Assembly (NCBI GenBank): GCA_964389495.1
Contig: CAYMDU010000075.1
Span: forward strand, 1-8,787
Reading direction: 5' to 3'
Source of the DNA: RGIG3009 sp964389495
Lineage (GTDB): Bacteria; Bacillota; Clostridia; Oscillospirales; Acutalibacteraceae
Length of the DNA: 8,787 bases
This document shows, one piece after another, positions 1 to 7,508 of the stretch. A program made the translations under genes and the position numbers. Each line of letters begins with the position of its first letter. Position 1 is the first letter of the stretch. The notes beneath the pieces were generated by a model. It ran no database searches. It worked only from the letters and a program-made list of their open reading frames with translations, and was not told the origin of the DNA.

Positions 1-14
1 AAAATTTTCTTCGC

Positions 15-46
15 TCAAGTCCCGTTTGGGGCTTGACTTTTTATTT
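15..46 (+). terminator. Rho-independent terminator of an upstream gene
   Basis: A 9-bp stem pairs 15-23 with 28-36 (one G-T wobble) around the tetraloop GTTT, and is followed almost at once by TTTTTATTT. This is the classic intrinsic terminator layout for rightward transcription. Read leftward, the hairpin is not followed directly by a T run, so the plus direction is favoured. The gene it serves lies left of the window. It separates that gene from the operon starting near base 179. Confidence 0.75.
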
Positions 47-60
47 GCAGGCTTTTGAAA

Positions 61-85
61 GGCGGTAGGAACCGCCCGGATTTTT
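61..85 (+). terminator. Possible second, weaker terminator hairpin
   Basis: A perfect 6-bp GC-rich stem (GGCGGT / ACCGCC) closes a 4-nt AGGA loop at 61-76. After CGGA comes TTTTTATTATAT. The short stem and 4-nt gap before the T run make it weaker than the hairpin just upstream. It could be a backup terminator in tandem, or only a stable hairpin. Confidence 0.4.
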
Positions 86-143
86 ATTATATCAAAAATT
101 TTGAAACTTGCAAGACTAAACTGACAGATGTTGCCCACACTCC

Positions 144-172
144 TTGACAAGAGGAAGAAATCAAGGTAAAAT
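144..172 (+). promoter_or_regulatory. Sigma-A type promoter for the rnj operon
   Basis: A perfect -35 box TTGACA at 144-149 and a -10 box TAAAAT at 167-172 (one mismatch to TATAAT) are separated by exactly 17 nt. Transcription should start near 178-181, giving a leader of about 125 nt before the first gene. AT-rich DNA at 81-106 lies upstream. This is the only convincing promoter in the window, and gene packing downstream suggests it could drive all seven genes. Internal promoters cannot be excluded by eye. Confidence 0.8.
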
Positions 173-240
173 ATACCTATCTGTATGTGATCGGTTTGGC
201 AAATGTCTTTTATAGAGTGAATTCGGAACGGACAAAGTTA

Positions 241-269
241 CAGCCCATTGGTGATGGGCTGATTGTTTT
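241..269 (+). promoter_or_regulatory. Leader hairpin upstream of RNase J, possible attenuator
   Basis: CAGCCCAT (241-248) pairs perfectly with ATGGGCTG (254-261) around the loop TGGTG, followed by ATTGTTTTG. It lies in the predicted 5' leader, about 60 nt after the likely transcription start and about 30 nt before the ribosome binding site. The U-rich tail is broken by a G, so it may be a weak terminator, or a structural element that protects the 5' end or is a cleavage site. I do not recognise a known riboswitch class in the leader. Confidence 0.5.
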
Positions 270-303
270 GCTACTTGACACCACAGAAGAATAGGAGGTA
301 ATT

Positions 304-2274
304 ATGATAGCTGAAAAGCAAAAGAAACCAAACGAAGCAGCTTCGTCAAAGCAAGGATCGCGCAAGCCCTATTCACGCGCACCGCGTGCGGCACAACCGT
401 CGGCGGCCGGGCAAAAAGCGCCCAATAATACAGCGCCTTCCTCAAACGGCAAAGCGCGTAACAGCGGCCGCGCAACAGCGCCGAAAACCGCCGTGCCGCC
501 GCAAACCAAAAAGGAAGCGCCGCAAAAAGAACCGAAAAAAAGTGAACCGCCCAGGCAGGAAACGGCTAACCGCCGTCAACCAATGCGGCGCAGTAACACA
601 CGCAAACGCGAACCGGCATTGCCGGTGCGCCTAACGATGCTGGGCGGGTTAAACGAAATCGGGAAAAATATCACCTTGTTTGAATACGGAGAAGACGCCT
701 TTTTAATTGATTGCGGCATGGCGTTCCCGGACGAAGATTTATTGGGCGTGGATATTGTGTTGCCGGATTTTTCTCATGTGGAGAAAAATGCCGACCGAAT
801 TCGCGGCATTGTCATCACGCACGGGCACGAAGATCACATCGGCGGGTTGCCCTACTTGCTGAAACAGCATATTTTCCCCATCTATGCCACCAAGCTGACA
901 ATCGCTCTTATTGAATCAAAGCTCAAAGAACACGGATTGGCCGGCAAGGTGCCGCTTCATGTGGTGTCGCCCGGGCAGGTGGTGCCGTTCGGCAAGGTGT
1001 CGGTGGAGTTTATCCATGTGAACCATTCCATTCCCGATGCCGTGGCGTTGGGAATCAAAACGCCACTGGGTTATGTTGTTCACACCGGCGACTTCAAAAT
1101 TGATTGCACCCCCATTATGGGTCGCATGATCGACCTGCCGCGTCTGGGAGAAATGGGAAACGAAGGGGTATTGGCACTGCTGGCAGATTCTACCAACGCC
1201 GAACGCCCCGGCTACACGCCCAGCGAGCGGGTGGTGGGCGAGAGCTTTGCCAAGCTGTTCAAAAATGCCGAAGGCAAACGGTTGATTATTGCCACCTTCT
1301 CCTCTAATTTGCACCGCATCCAGCAAATCATCGATGCGGCGGCCAAAGACGGGCGCAAAGTGGCAATTTCCGGCCGCAGCATGATTAACTATGTGTCCAT
1401 TGCCAACGAATTGGGCTATTTGCGAATCCCCGAAGGCTTGTTGGTAGAGATGGAAATGGTGAACCGCTATCCCAAAGAGAAAATGGCCATCATCACAACC
1501 GGCAGTCAGGGGGAACCTATGTCGGCGTTGGCGCGCATGGCGTTTTCCGAGCATCGGCAGGTGGAAGTGGGGCCCGACGACTACATTATTATTTCGGCAA
1601 CTCCCATTCCCGGCAACGAAAAAACGGTGGGCCGTGTGGTGAACGAGTTGATGAAATGCGGTTGCGATGTGGTGTACGAAAAAATGTACGATGTGCATGT
1701 TTCGGGCCACGCCTGCCAAGAAGAATTAAAAATTATCCAGGGAATAACACGCCCCCAATTTTTCATTCCGGTACATGGCGAGCAAAAACATTTGCACAAA
1801 CATGCTCAGTTGGCGCGTGCCATGGGTATGCCGGCCGATCATGTGATGATAACCGATATCGGTAAAGTAATTGAAATCACTGCCGATAAAATGGCGGTTG
1901 TCGGTACGGTGCCGGCCGGCCGTGTAATGGTAGACGGCTTGGGTATCGGTGATGTCGGAAGCATTGTGCTGCGCGATCGTCGCCATTTGGGTGAAGACGG
2001 TTTGATTGTGGTGGTAGCCACCATTGATCCGGCGGCAGGCGTGGTGGTGTCCGGCCCCGATGTGGTATCGCGCGGGTTTGTCTATGTCCGCGAGGCGGAA
2101 GACCTAATGGAAGAAATCCGCTCCATCGCCCGTGAGGTGCTGGAAGATTGCTGCGCACTCCATTCCTATGATTGGAACACTATGAAAAACCGAGTGCGCG
2201 ATGAACTGTCGCGTCGTGTGTTCCAGAAAACAAAGCGCAGTCCCATGGTGCTTCCGATTTTAATGGAAGTTTAA
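304..2274 (+). CDS. rnj: Ribonuclease J (metallo-beta-lactamase / beta-CASP RNase) with long basic N-terminal extension
   Basis: RNase J is a zinc-dependent 5'-3' exoribonuclease and endonuclease central to mRNA decay and RNA maturation in Firmicutes. The 656 residues divide into a disordered head (1-104), a metallo-beta-lactamase core, a beta-CASP insert and a C-terminal domain. Visible metal ligands are the HGHEDH motif at 173-178, H241, D263 (in HTGD) and H491 (in PVHGE). The beta-CASP phosphate-binding region shows SSN at 333-335 and HVSGH at 465-469. The family is usually about 550-560 residues; the excess is the head, which has 26 Lys/Arg and 7 Glu (net about +19) and is rich in Ala, Pro, Gln and Ser. 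AGGAGG at 293-298 lies 5 nt before this ATG and supports the long start. It heads the operon. Whether it corresponds to the J1 or J2 paralogue cannot be told. Family assignment is very secure. Confidence 0.96.
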   Translation: MIAEKQKKPNEAASSKQGSRKPYSRAPRAAQPSAAGQKAPNNTAPSSNGKARNSGRATAPKTAVPPQTKKEAPQKEPKKSEPPRQETANRRQPMRRSNTRKREPALPVRLTMLGGLNEIGKNITLFEYGEDAFLIDCGMAFPDEDLLGVDIVLPDFSHVEKNADRIRGIVITHGHEDHIGGLPYLLKQHIFPIYATKLTIALIESKLKEHGLAGKVPLHVVSPGQVVPFGKVSVEFIHVNHSIPDAVALGIKTPLGYVVHTGDFKIDCTPIMGRMIDLPRLGEMGNEGVLALLADSTNAERPGYTPSERVVGESFAKLFKNAEGKRLIIATFSSNLHRIQQIIDAAAKDGRKVAISGRSMINYVSIANELGYLRIPEGLLVEMEMVNRYPKEKMAIITTGSQGEPMSALARMAFSEHRQVEVGPDDYIIISATPIPGNEKTVGRVVNELMKCGCDVVYEKMYDVHVSGHACQEELKIIQGITRPQFFIPVHGEQKHLHKHAQLARAMGMPADHVMITDIGKVIEITADKMAVVGTVPAGRVMVDGLGIGDVGSIVLRDRRHLGEDGLIVVVATIDPAAGVVVSGPDVVSRGFVYVREAEDLMEEIRSIAREVLEDCCALHSYDWNTMKNRVRDELSRRVFQKTKRSPMVLPILMEV

Positions 2275-2289
2275 ACAAGGTAAAGTAAA

Positions 2290-2304
2290 AAGGAGGAGAA
2301 TGCG
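2290..2304 (+). promoter_or_regulatory. Ribosome binding site fixing the GTG start of gdpP
   Basis: AAGGAGG at 2290-2296 lies 8 nt before GTG at 2305. An ATG at 2300 is closer to the site (3 nt) but is in another frame and reads ATG CGG TGA, stopping at 2308, so it cannot start the gene. The two-codon reading overlaps the true start. Confidence 0.75.
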
Positions 2305-4299
2305 GTGAAACGGCAACAAAATCTTTGGACCATCACGGCAGGGTATACCGTGCTGTGCGCGGCACTGATTGTGTTTTCCGTGCCGGTATTCTTCTACAAT
2401 CGGATACTGTTTTATGTACAAGCCGCGGTGGATTTGCTGTTGATTGGCGTAACCGTGTGGCGCTTGCGCCGGTTGCAGCGCGATATGCGGCGGTATTTGA
2501 ACGGCATAGCCGACAGCTTAAATTTGGAAGACCGGCAGGCGTTGGAGGCAACGCCGTTGCCGGTGCTTCTGGTAACCGACACGGGCGAGATGGTGTGGTA
2601 TAACACACTGTTCCGGCGGGAAGTGTTGGCTGGCGCCGATGCCTATGGAGAGCCGCTGGAAACACGGTTCGAAGGGATAACGGTTGGAAAATTCCATCAC
2701 CGTTATTGGGACCATGTCCGTTGCGGTCAGGCGGTTTATGCCGTGTACATTGCCAAATTGCGACGGCGTGACACAGCTGCCTATGCTTTGTTCTTGGCCG
2801 ACCACACCGAATTGTCGCAGATTGCCGATGAGTATCGCGACAGTCGGCCGGTGGTTCTCTCGCTCTACATAGACAACAGCGAAGAAATCACACAAAATTT
2901 GCGTGACAGCGAGCGAGCACAGCTCGTTTCGCGCGTGGAAACCCTGCTGGAAGATTGGGTGGCTGCCGGTGCCGGTGTGTTCCGAAAATGCGGGTCCGAC
3001 CGCTTCTTGGCCATCACCGAGCAACGGGCGCTGGAAACCATGCTGAACAGTCGGTTTGATATTTTGGATCGCGTGCGTGCTGTTCGCACGGCGGGCGGCG
3101 CCAGTGTAACCCTGTCCATCGGTGTGGGAACCGGCAAAACATTAACCGAAGCCGAAACCCAATCGCGCCACTCTTTGGATATGGCGTTGGGGCGCGGCGG
3201 CGATCAGGCGGCGGTGAAAACGGCAAACGGATTTGATTTTTACGGCGGCCTTTCCAAAAGTGTGGAAAAACGCACCAAAGTGCGCACACGCGTGATGGCA
3301 ACGGCGCTGCAAGACATGATACAAACCAGCGATATGGTATTGCTAATGGGGCATCGCTATTCCGATTTGGATTCCTTGGGGTCTTGTGCCGCTTTAACCG
3401 AGGTGTGCCGCAGTTTGGGAAAACCGGCCTACACCGTGTACGACCCGAAAACCACATTAGCGGGCGTGCTGGTCAATCGCTATGCGCATCAGCCCGATTT
3501 GTTTATCGATGAGCAAGAAGCACTGCCGATGATAACAGCCAACACCTTGCTGATTATCACCGATGTGCACCAACCGGAACGGCTGGACAGCCCCGAAGTG
3601 TATCGCCGTTCGCAGGTGGTTGTGGTGATTGATCACCATCGCAAAATGGTGGAACACATCAACAATGCTGCTCTGTTTTACCACGAACCGTATTCCAGCT
3701 CGGCTTCGGAAATGGTGGCCGAATTGGTGCAATACATGCCGGAGGCACAGCTTTCAGATACCGGAGCCGATGCCTTGCTTGCCGGTATCATGTTGGATAC
3801 ACGCAGTTTCGTCATGAAAGCCGGTGTGCGCACCTTTGAAGCTGCTGCGTATTTGCGCCGCCGCGGTGCCGACACGGTCGAGGTAAAGCGATTGTTTTCG
3901 GAAACCATGGACACCTACCGCCGAAAGGCGGAAATTGTGGCGGCGGCCGAACGCTACGGCGTAACGGCGATTGCCTGCACACAGGAAAAAGCCGGTACAC
4001 AGCAGCGAATTGCCGCCTCACAAGCCGCCGATGAATTGCTGTGCGTAACGGGAGTGGAAGCATCGTTTGTGCTATTTCCCGACGGCGACGGTTTCAGCGT
4101 ATCGGCACGGTCATACGGTGAAGTCAATGTGCAGTTGGTGATGGAAGCTTTGGGCGGCGGTGGCCATCAAACCATGGCAGGTGCCTACTTAAAGACAGCA
4201 GATGAGCAGGAAGCCGTGGCACGGTTGCACAAAGCGATTGATGATTGCTTAGCAGAACGGCAACGCGCGCAAGCGGTGCAACAGCATTCCGAACAATAG
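2305..4299 (+). CDS. gdpP: GdpP-type membrane c-di-AMP phosphodiesterase (PAS, degenerate GGDEF, DHH/DHHA1)
   Basis: Proteins of this architecture hydrolyse cyclic di-AMP to pApA and so affect potassium and osmotic balance, cell wall stress and beta-lactam tolerance. Two membrane helices (about 8-30 and 33-52) are followed by a PAS-like segment (about 80-170), a degenerate GGDEF domain (about 180-310, with GSDRF at 230-234 instead of GGDEF, so no cyclase activity is expected), a DHH domain and a C-terminal DHHA1 domain. DHH metal ligands are all present: H350, D354 and D356 in the GHRYSDLDS motif, D420, the DHH triad at 443-445, and D498. The DHHA1 glycine-rich motif is at 617-627 (GGGGHQTMAGA). 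The 664-residue length matches the roughly 650-670 of the family. The start is GTG, supported by a strong Shine-Dalgarno. The adjacent rplI is a classic neighbour in Firmicutes. Domain calls are secure; substrate is inferred from family. Confidence 0.93.
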   Translation: MKRQQNLWTITAGYTVLCAALIVFSVPVFFYNRILFYVQAAVDLLLIGVTVWRLRRLQRDMRRYLNGIADSLNLEDRQALEATPLPVLLVTDTGEMVWYNTLFRREVLAGADAYGEPLETRFEGITVGKFHHRYWDHVRCGQAVYAVYIAKLRRRDTAAYALFLADHTELSQIADEYRDSRPVVLSLYIDNSEEITQNLRDSERAQLVSRVETLLEDWVAAGAGVFRKCGSDRFLAITEQRALETMLNSRFDILDRVRAVRTAGGASVTLSIGVGTGKTLTEAETQSRHSLDMALGRGGDQAAVKTANGFDFYGGLSKSVEKRTKVRTRVMATALQDMIQTSDMVLLMGHRYSDLDSLGSCAALTEVCRSLGKPAYTVYDPKTTLAGVLVNRYAHQPDLFIDEQEALPMITANTLLIITDVHQPERLDSPEVYRRSQVVVVIDHHRKMVEHINNAALFYHEPYSSSASEMVAELVQYMPEAQLSDTGADALLAGIMLDTRSFVMKAGVRTFEAAAYLRRRGADTVEVKRLFSETMDTYRRKAEIVAAAERYGVTAIACTQEKAGTQQRIAASQAADELLCVTGVEASFVLFPDGDGFSVSARSYGEVNVQLVMEALGGGGHQTMAGAYLKTADEQEAVARLHKAIDDCLAERQRAQAVQQHSEQ

Positions 4300-4314
4300 A
4301 AAGTGGGGAAAACA

Positions 4315-4755
4315 ATGAAAGTGATTTTGAAACAGGATGTTAAAGGTCAGGGCAAAAAAGGGCAGCTTGTGCAAGTGTCCGACGGGTACGCCCGCAACTT
4401 TTTGTTGCCGCGTGGGTTGGCCGTGGAAGCCGATTCGCAGGCAATGAACGATTTGAAAAATAAAGAGGCCTCCCGTCAGCACCATTTGGCCGTGGAAAAG
4501 CAAGAAGCCGAAGAAGCGGCTGCCAAGCTGTCCGGGAAAACCGTAAAGATAGTGGCACGCGCCGGTCAAAACGGTCGCTTGTTCGGCTCGGTAACCACCA
4601 AAGAGGTGGCCGAAGAATTGGCACGCCAATACGGTGTAACACTGGATAAAAGAAAGATTACTATGGCCGATGCCAAGGCATTTGGTGCTTACGAAGCGGA
4701 ACTGAAATTTCCGCAGGGCGTAACCGCCAAAATCACGGTTATGGTAACGGAGTAA
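4315..4755 (+). CDS. rplI: 50S ribosomal protein L9
   Basis: L9 binds 23S rRNA near the base of the L1 stalk and limits mRNA slippage between ribosomes. The protein is 146 residues, normal for the family. The N-terminal domain carries the L9 signature (about residues 11-37: GQGKKG, V, SDGYARNFLLPRG), a charged connecting helix rich in Glu, Lys and Ala follows (about 42-75), and the C-terminal domain ends in ITVMVTE. The ATG at 4315 is chosen because it gives the canonical MKVILKQDV opening. A GTG four codons upstream (4303) would add MGKT, but it lies in the only Shine-Dalgarno-like stretch (AAGTGGGG, 4301-4308), which serves the ATG with 6-nt spacing. It starts 15 nt after gdpP and lies 21 nt before dnaB, the usual rplI-dnaB pairing. 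Confidence 0.95.
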   Translation: MKVILKQDVKGQGKKGQLVQVSDGYARNFLLPRGLAVEADSQAMNDLKNKEASRQHHLAVEKQEAEEAAAKLSGKTVKIVARAGQNGRLFGSVTTKEVAEELARQYGVTLDKRKITMADAKAFGAYEAELKFPQGVTAKITVMVTE

Positions 4756-4776
4756 CAGAGCGAGGAAGTGACAGCC

Positions 4777-6135
4777 ATGGCAAACGCAACAGCGTTTGAC
4801 GAACTGAATTTGCCATACAGTTTGGAAGCGGAGCAAGCGGTTCTCGGCGCCATTTTGATGGATGCCAACTGCATTCATCAAGTAGGCGATGTATTGCGTC
4901 CGGAGCATTTCTACCTGCCGGAACATCAGGCGATTTATGCGATTATGCAGGGAAAGATGATGGAATCCAAAACGATTGACTTTGTAACCGTGTTGGAGGC
5001 CCTGAAATCGGAATCGTACTTTTCGGGTGAGGAAGGCAAAACCTATTTGCTCAAACTGGCGCAGATCGTGCCTTCCATTTCCAACATAGGCAATTATGCA
5101 CGCATTGTGCGGGAAAAATATGATGTTCGTTCTCTGATTCATGTTTCGCGGGAAATCATGAGCGATGCTATGGATCCGGGAACCGATGCGTCATTGCTTA
5201 TCGACAGTGCCGAACAAAAAATCTACGATATTCGGCAAGACCGTCATCAAGGCGGTTTGGTACCGATTCAGGAGGTTATCGCTTCCAACTACGAAATGTA
5301 CAGCAAATTAAATTCGGCGGAACGCGACCAATACATCGGGATTCCGTCCGGTATCAGTACGCTGGACGAAATCACCACCGGGCTTAACCGTTCGGATTTG
5401 ATTATTGTCGGTGCGCGTCCCGGCATGGGAAAAACCAGCTTTGCATTGAATGTGGCACGCAATGTGGCTGTGCAGCAAAATCGCAAAGTAGCGGTTTTCA
5501 ATTTGGAAATGTCACGCGAGCAGATGGTTAACCGTTTTTTGTCTGCCGAAGCGCGGGTTTCGTCAAAAAAATTGCGCACCGGCAATCTAACCCCGGACGA
5601 ATGGAGTCGCATGGCCTATGCGTCGGGTGTGCTGTGCAAAGCGCCGATTTATTTGGATGAAACTGCCAGCATCACGGTACCGGAAATGAAAGCACGGCTG
5701 CGACGATTGAAAGATGTCGGATTTGTGATTATCGACTATTTGCAGTTGATGCATTCAGCCAAAAAAACCGATAACCGTGTGCAGGAAGTTTCCGAAATCA
5801 CCCGCAGTTTGAAAATCATGGCCAAAGAACTGAACATTCCGGTTATGGTGTGCGCCCAACTGGCGCGTACCACGGAAAAGCAGGCCAATCACCGGCCGGC
5901 CTTGGCCGATTTGCGTGAATCCGGGTCTATTGAACAGGATGCCGACCAAGTGCTGTTCCTGTATCGTGATGAATATTACAAAAACGAAAAAGAAGACCCT
6001 TCGGCCGTGGAGGTGGGCACTTCCGAAGTGATTGTTGCCAAAAACCGGCACGGTGAACTGGGAACGGTGAAGCTGGCATTCCAGGGCGAATTCACGCAAT
6101 TCACTTCGTTGGAATTGCATCAAAACGAGGGCTGA
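4777..6135 (+). CDS. dnaB: Replicative DNA helicase DnaB
   Basis: This is the hexameric ATP-driven helicase that unwinds DNA ahead of the replisome, moving 5'-3' on the lagging strand (called DnaC in Bacillus subtilis). From the chosen ATG it has 452 residues, typical for the family. An N-terminal primase-interacting domain (about 12-110, with EAEQAVLGAIL near 18-26) and a linker precede a RecA-like motor. Motor motifs: Walker A GARPGMGKTS at 212-221, Walker B IIDYLQ at 318-323 with D320, the sensor CAQLAR at 359-364, DLRESGSIEQDAD at 378-390, and KNRHGELG at 422-429 with the conserved finger Arg. No intein is present. A GTG at 4768 is also in frame, but GAGGAAG (4762-4768) is spaced 8 nt from the ATG at 4777, so the ATG is favoured. 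Confidence 0.95.
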   Translation: MANATAFDELNLPYSLEAEQAVLGAILMDANCIHQVGDVLRPEHFYLPEHQAIYAIMQGKMMESKTIDFVTVLEALKSESYFSGEEGKTYLLKLAQIVPSISNIGNYARIVREKYDVRSLIHVSREIMSDAMDPGTDASLLIDSAEQKIYDIRQDRHQGGLVPIQEVIASNYEMYSKLNSAERDQYIGIPSGISTLDEITTGLNRSDLIIVGARPGMGKTSFALNVARNVAVQQNRKVAVFNLEMSREQMVNRFLSAEARVSSKKLRTGNLTPDEWSRMAYASGVLCKAPIYLDETASITVPEMKARLRRLKDVGFVIIDYLQLMHSAKKTDNRVQEVSEITRSLKIMAKELNIPVMVCAQLARTTEKQANHRPALADLRESGSIEQDADQVLFLYRDEYYKNEKEDPSAVEVGTSEVIVAKNRHGELGTVKLAFQGEFTQFTSLELHQNEG

Positions 6136-6138
6136 CGA

Positions 6139-7506
6139 ATGACGCTTCTTAACAAAGTCCTTTCCGCTGTTCGGCGCGAGCAAATGCTTCCGCCGAATGC
6201 GTCGGTAACCGTGGGAGTATCCGGCGGCGCCGATTCGGTGGCTCTGTTGCACGCATTGCTGGCCTTGCAAAACGAATTGGCGCTTTGCGAAGTGCGGGCG
6301 TTACACATCAACCATTGCTTACGCGGCGATGAATCGCAGCGCGATCAACAGTTTGTTGAGCGGTTGTGCGAACAATGGAAGGTTCCTCTTTCGGTGCATC
6401 GCTGTGATATTGCGGCAATCGCCGCCAAGGAGCACCGCGGTTTGGAAGAAACCGGCCGTATGGAGCGGTACCGTCTGTTTGAAGCCGAGGCATCAGCCGC
6501 CGATAACCGCCGCATTGCCACTGCTCATTCGGCCAGTGACAACGCCGAAACGGTGCTGTTGCATTTGTGCCGCGGAACCGGTTTGCACGGTTTGTGCGGT
6601 ATTCCGCCGGTGCGCGGCTTTGTTATTCGGCCGCTGATTGATTGTACCAGAGAAGAAATCGAAGCATACTGCCGTGAAAACAACATAGCCTATGTTACCG
6701 ACAGCACCAATGCCGATTGGCAGTATGCGCGCAACCGTATTCGCCACAGGGTTATGCCGGAATTAAAGGCGATTAACCCGCAAGCGGAACGTGCGATTGG
6801 CCGTTTGATTGCCCGTGCGCGGGAGCAGGAGAAATACACAGAGCAGCAAATTTGTTGTGCTTTGCAAGAAGCCCAAGTGAGCGGTGGATGTTACAGCCGC
6901 GCGGCGCTGCGTTCTTTGCCTGTATCGTTGCAAGGAGAGGTATTGCGGCATCTTCTTAGCGAACAGGGGGAACAGAGGGGCAGCGAACAGCACATTGCCG
7001 AAGCTGCCCGCTTGCTGGTACAAGGAGGGCGGTTGTCCCTGCCTTGCGAGCGAGAGTTGGTTGTACAGGGCAATTTTGTTTTTTTGCAACACAAACAAAC
7101 GGTGCTTCCTTTTTGCTTCCAGGATGTTTCACCGGAAAGTGAGTGGGCAATCGGCGGAGAGACTTGGTGCCTGCGCCGAATTTCCCGCTATGAATATGAA
7201 CAAAAACTGAATAATTCCCAATTTTTGTTTTCAAATGCCTGCGATTATGATAAACTACATGGTAGTTTGTGTTTGCGGCAGCGCCAAGCAGGAGATGCCT
7301 TTCATCCGGCCGGCCGCGGTTGCGGGAAAACTTTAAAAAAACTGCTAAACGAAGCAACTGTGCCGGCCATGCGGCGCGATGCGGTTCCTGTATTGTGCGA
7401 TGAAAACGGCATTGCTTTGGTGGCCGGATTGGGCTGCGATGAACGGGTGCGTATTCAAGCAAGTACCGAAACGGTGCTGCTGTTGATAAGAACGGAGGAT
7501 GTATAA
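6139..7506 (+). CDS. tilS: tRNA(Ile)-lysidine synthase
   Basis: TilS uses ATP to attach lysine to C34 of tRNA-Ile2 (anticodon CAU), changing its decoding from Met to Ile codons AUA; it is normally essential. The 455-residue protein has the PP-loop ATP-binding motif GVSGGADS at 26-33, HCLRGDES at 59-66, the ATAHSASDNAETVLLHL helix from 127, RPLI at 164-167, and the DSTNADWQYARNRIRH block from 188 to 203. A middle connector region and a C-terminal TilS domain follow, the latter with GDAF and KTLKKLLNEA, so it is the long bacterial form with both C-terminal parts. It starts 3 nt after dnaB, with GAGGG at 6127-6131 inside the dnaB end, and stops 2 nt before hpt, which suggests translational coupling on both sides. 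Confidence 0.95.
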   Translation: MTLLNKVLSAVRREQMLPPNASVTVGVSGGADSVALLHALLALQNELALCEVRALHINHCLRGDESQRDQQFVERLCEQWKVPLSVHRCDIAAIAAKEHRGLEETGRMERYRLFEAEASAADNRRIATAHSASDNAETVLLHLCRGTGLHGLCGIPPVRGFVIRPLIDCTREEIEAYCRENNIAYVTDSTNADWQYARNRIRHRVMPELKAINPQAERAIGRLIARAREQEKYTEQQICCALQEAQVSGGCYSRAALRSLPVSLQGEVLRHLLSEQGEQRGSEQHIAEAARLLVQGGRLSLPCERELVVQGNFVFLQHKQTVLPFCFQDVSPESEWAIGGETWCLRRISRYEYEQKLNNSQFLFSNACDYDKLHGSLCLRQRQAGDAFHPAGRGCGKTLKKLLNEATVPAMRRDAVPVLCDENGIALVAGLGCDERVRIQASTETVLLLIRTEDV

Positions 7507-7508
7507 CG

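Noticed and set aside
275..280. A second perfect TTGACA just before rnj
   Set aside because: At 17-18 nt spacing the -10 position reads GTAATT or TAATTA, a poor match, and the start would fall inside the coding region after the ribosome binding site.
535..541. A7 run in the RNase J head, with an overlapping basic open frame at 386-634
   Set aside because: Slippage here would only lead to an early stop; the alternative frame is a shadow of Lys/Arg-rich codons.
916..1719. A 267-codon open frame on the minus strand opposite rnj
   Set aside because: It lies wholly antisense to conserved RNase J sequence, its product is rich in His with no recognisable domain, and it is explained by codon bias on the plus strand.
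4303..4314. GTG start four codons upstream for rplI
   Set aside because: L9 proteins begin MKVIL, matching the ATG at 4315, and the GTG overlaps the only Shine-Dalgarno-like stretch.
4768..4776. GTG start three codons upstream for dnaB
   Set aside because: The GTG overlaps the GAGGAAG ribosome binding site, which is correctly spaced for the ATG at 4777.
4249..5142. A 297-codon open frame on the minus strand across the gdpP end, rplI and dnaB
   Set aside because: It is antisense to three conserved genes, has a Phe/His/Gly-rich shadow composition, and no good ribosome binding site or motif was seen.
7332..7341. T TTA AAA slippery-type heptamer followed by more A in tilS
   Set aside because: It fits the -1 frameshift pattern in frame, but it encodes the conserved TilS KTLKKLL motif, the zero frame continues normally to the expected C-terminus, and I saw no stimulatory structure.
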